From Cyanobacteria bacterium FACHB-63 (GTDB taxonomy: Bacteria > Cyanobacteriota > Cyanobacteriia > Leptolyngbyales > Leptolyngbyaceae): a stretch of DNA of 32,162 bases. This document shows, piece by piece, positions 31,756-32,162 of this stretch. The first letter of the stretch is position 1. Every line of letters begins with the position of its first letter. The notes beneath the pieces are model-generated. The model searched no databases, was not told the origin of the DNA, and worked only from the letters and a program-made list of their open reading frames with translations. The position numbers were made by a program, and so were the translations under genes. The DNA is taken from the NCBI GenBank assembly GCA_014695255.1, contig JACJNX010000045.1, positions 1-32,162 of the forward strand. Reading direction: 5' to 3'.

Positions 31756-32162
31756 ATGCTCAAGTTGATCAAGTGCAACGTCTCTGAGACCACCTTGCTT
31801 CAATGGAAGCTCGCTTGGTACAAATCGCATTTGAGGAAGAATCTGGCAAGACCCGCGCCACTATATCGCGTAGCGTTTGATCGCCGTTTGCGCCAATTAG
31901 ATTGGTTAAGCGCGCTTATTTTCAACAGCCTCAGAGTTGGCTTGGAAATCACCGCCGCGGACAAGTTTGGATACACAAACCAGATCGATACTCACGTCTT
32001 CGTCCGAGTCTGGCGTGACCCAGTGGATCAGCATCGGCTCCATGTCTGGTTAAACGAGAGCTCCCTCTTGTTCTCGCTCTCTCAAGAATCAATTCCTGCT
32101 TTAGTCGAGACGATCCGTTCTGAGCTAAGCGAGGCTTTCGAGGGATGGGTTACTGAGTATAA
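31756..32162 (+). CDS. Open gene running off the right edge, unknown
   Basis: ATG 31756, with GGAG seven bases upstream, opens a frame with no stop to the last base (135 codons so far). It begins MLKLIKCNVSETTLLQWKLA and contains many aromatic and charged residues (WYKSHLRKNL, LDWLSALIFNSLRVGLEITA, VFVRVWRDPVDQHRLHVWLN, then ETIRSELSEAFEGWVTEY). It has alternating strand/helix character, no signal peptide and no membrane helix. I recognise no family. It follows the coiled-coil gene by about 110 bp with a terminator between. Confidence 0.6.
   Translation, partial: MLKLIKCNVSETTLLQWKLAWYKSHLRKNLARPAPLYRVAFDRRLRQLDWLSALIFNSLRVGLEITAADKFGYTNQIDTHVFVRVWRDPVDQHRLHVWLNESSLLFSLSQESIPALVETIRSELSEAFEGWVTEY

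Larger units (their letters stand above)
24421..32162. mobile_element. Putative integrated plasmid-like element (right end outside window)
   Basis: From about 24.42 kb to the window end the genes are a large serine recombinase, RHH regulators, a replicase-like protein and orphan small genes, without metabolic genes. I find no HIP1 octamer here, against many in the first 24 kb. The left border is placed between the short ORF before upp and the recombinase promoter; no attachment repeat could be identified because the right end is missing. It may alternatively be a fixed relic. Confidence 0.65.

Noticed and set aside
1-32162. CRISPR array
   Set aside because: No series of regularly spaced identical repeats with unique spacers was seen; the only close tandem repeat is the two-copy 105-bp unit at 21039-21248.

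Overview
This is cyanobacterial DNA. It opens with the last 25 codons of psbA (photosystem II D1) and carries many HIP1 octamers (GCGATCGC). It encodes a cyanobacterial-type RNase E ending in an arginine-rich tail, a 2-Cys peroxiredoxin, a DASH cryptochrome and YggT, plus two tRNA-Val genes. Gene content and style would fit a Leptolyngbya-like filamentous cyanobacterium, but the genus is a guess.

Positions 1 to about 24.4 kb are ordinary core chromosome. In order: psbA 3' end and terminator; a DUF697 membrane GTPase; pheA; a DUF1997 protein; the rne-rnhB operon with a ~340-nt leader; a fused B12-binding-type radical SAM/DUF2344 protein; a STAS protein; a small conserved protein; clpS and a CPBP protease; a two-TM protein; tRNA-Val(GAC); a GDT1/UPF0016 manganese exporter behind a yybP-ykoY manganese riboswitch; mazG; a DUF2227 protein; tRNA-Val(UAC); a CorC/HlyC-type CBS protein; a cupin; a 2-Cys peroxiredoxin; a conserved hypothetical; a geranylgeranyl-reductase-family flavoprotein; a GlcD-like FAD oxidase; a duplicated terminator; a DASH cryptochrome; yggT; a small glycine-zipper protein; and upp.

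From about 24.42 kb to the end the content changes. The genes are a large serine recombinase, a ribbon-helix-helix regulator, a 784-residue replicase-like protein, a secreted small protein, a 45-residue membrane ORF, a second ribbon-helix-helix regulator facing a repeat-rich control region, an unknown coiled-coil protein and an open gene running off the window. I see no HIP1 octamer here. I interpret it as an integrated plasmid-like element whose right end lies outside the window.

The most interesting part is the replication module at 26.3-29.2 kb. The replicase-like protein shows a family-A polymerase palm: TGR, motif A (NFDMRSSQ), a motif B-like K/G segment, a QG helix and motif C (QHD). 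Putative DNA-binding domains lie on both sides of it. Upstream are an RHH gene with a two-turn direct-repeat operator and a terminator that works only on the minus strand. This layout recalls the CopG / antisense RNA / Rep control modules of small plasmids, built here around a polymerase-like protein. The second strong regulatory find is the manganese riboswitch, with mutually exclusive hairpins, one of which hides the Shine-Dalgarno of the manganese exporter.
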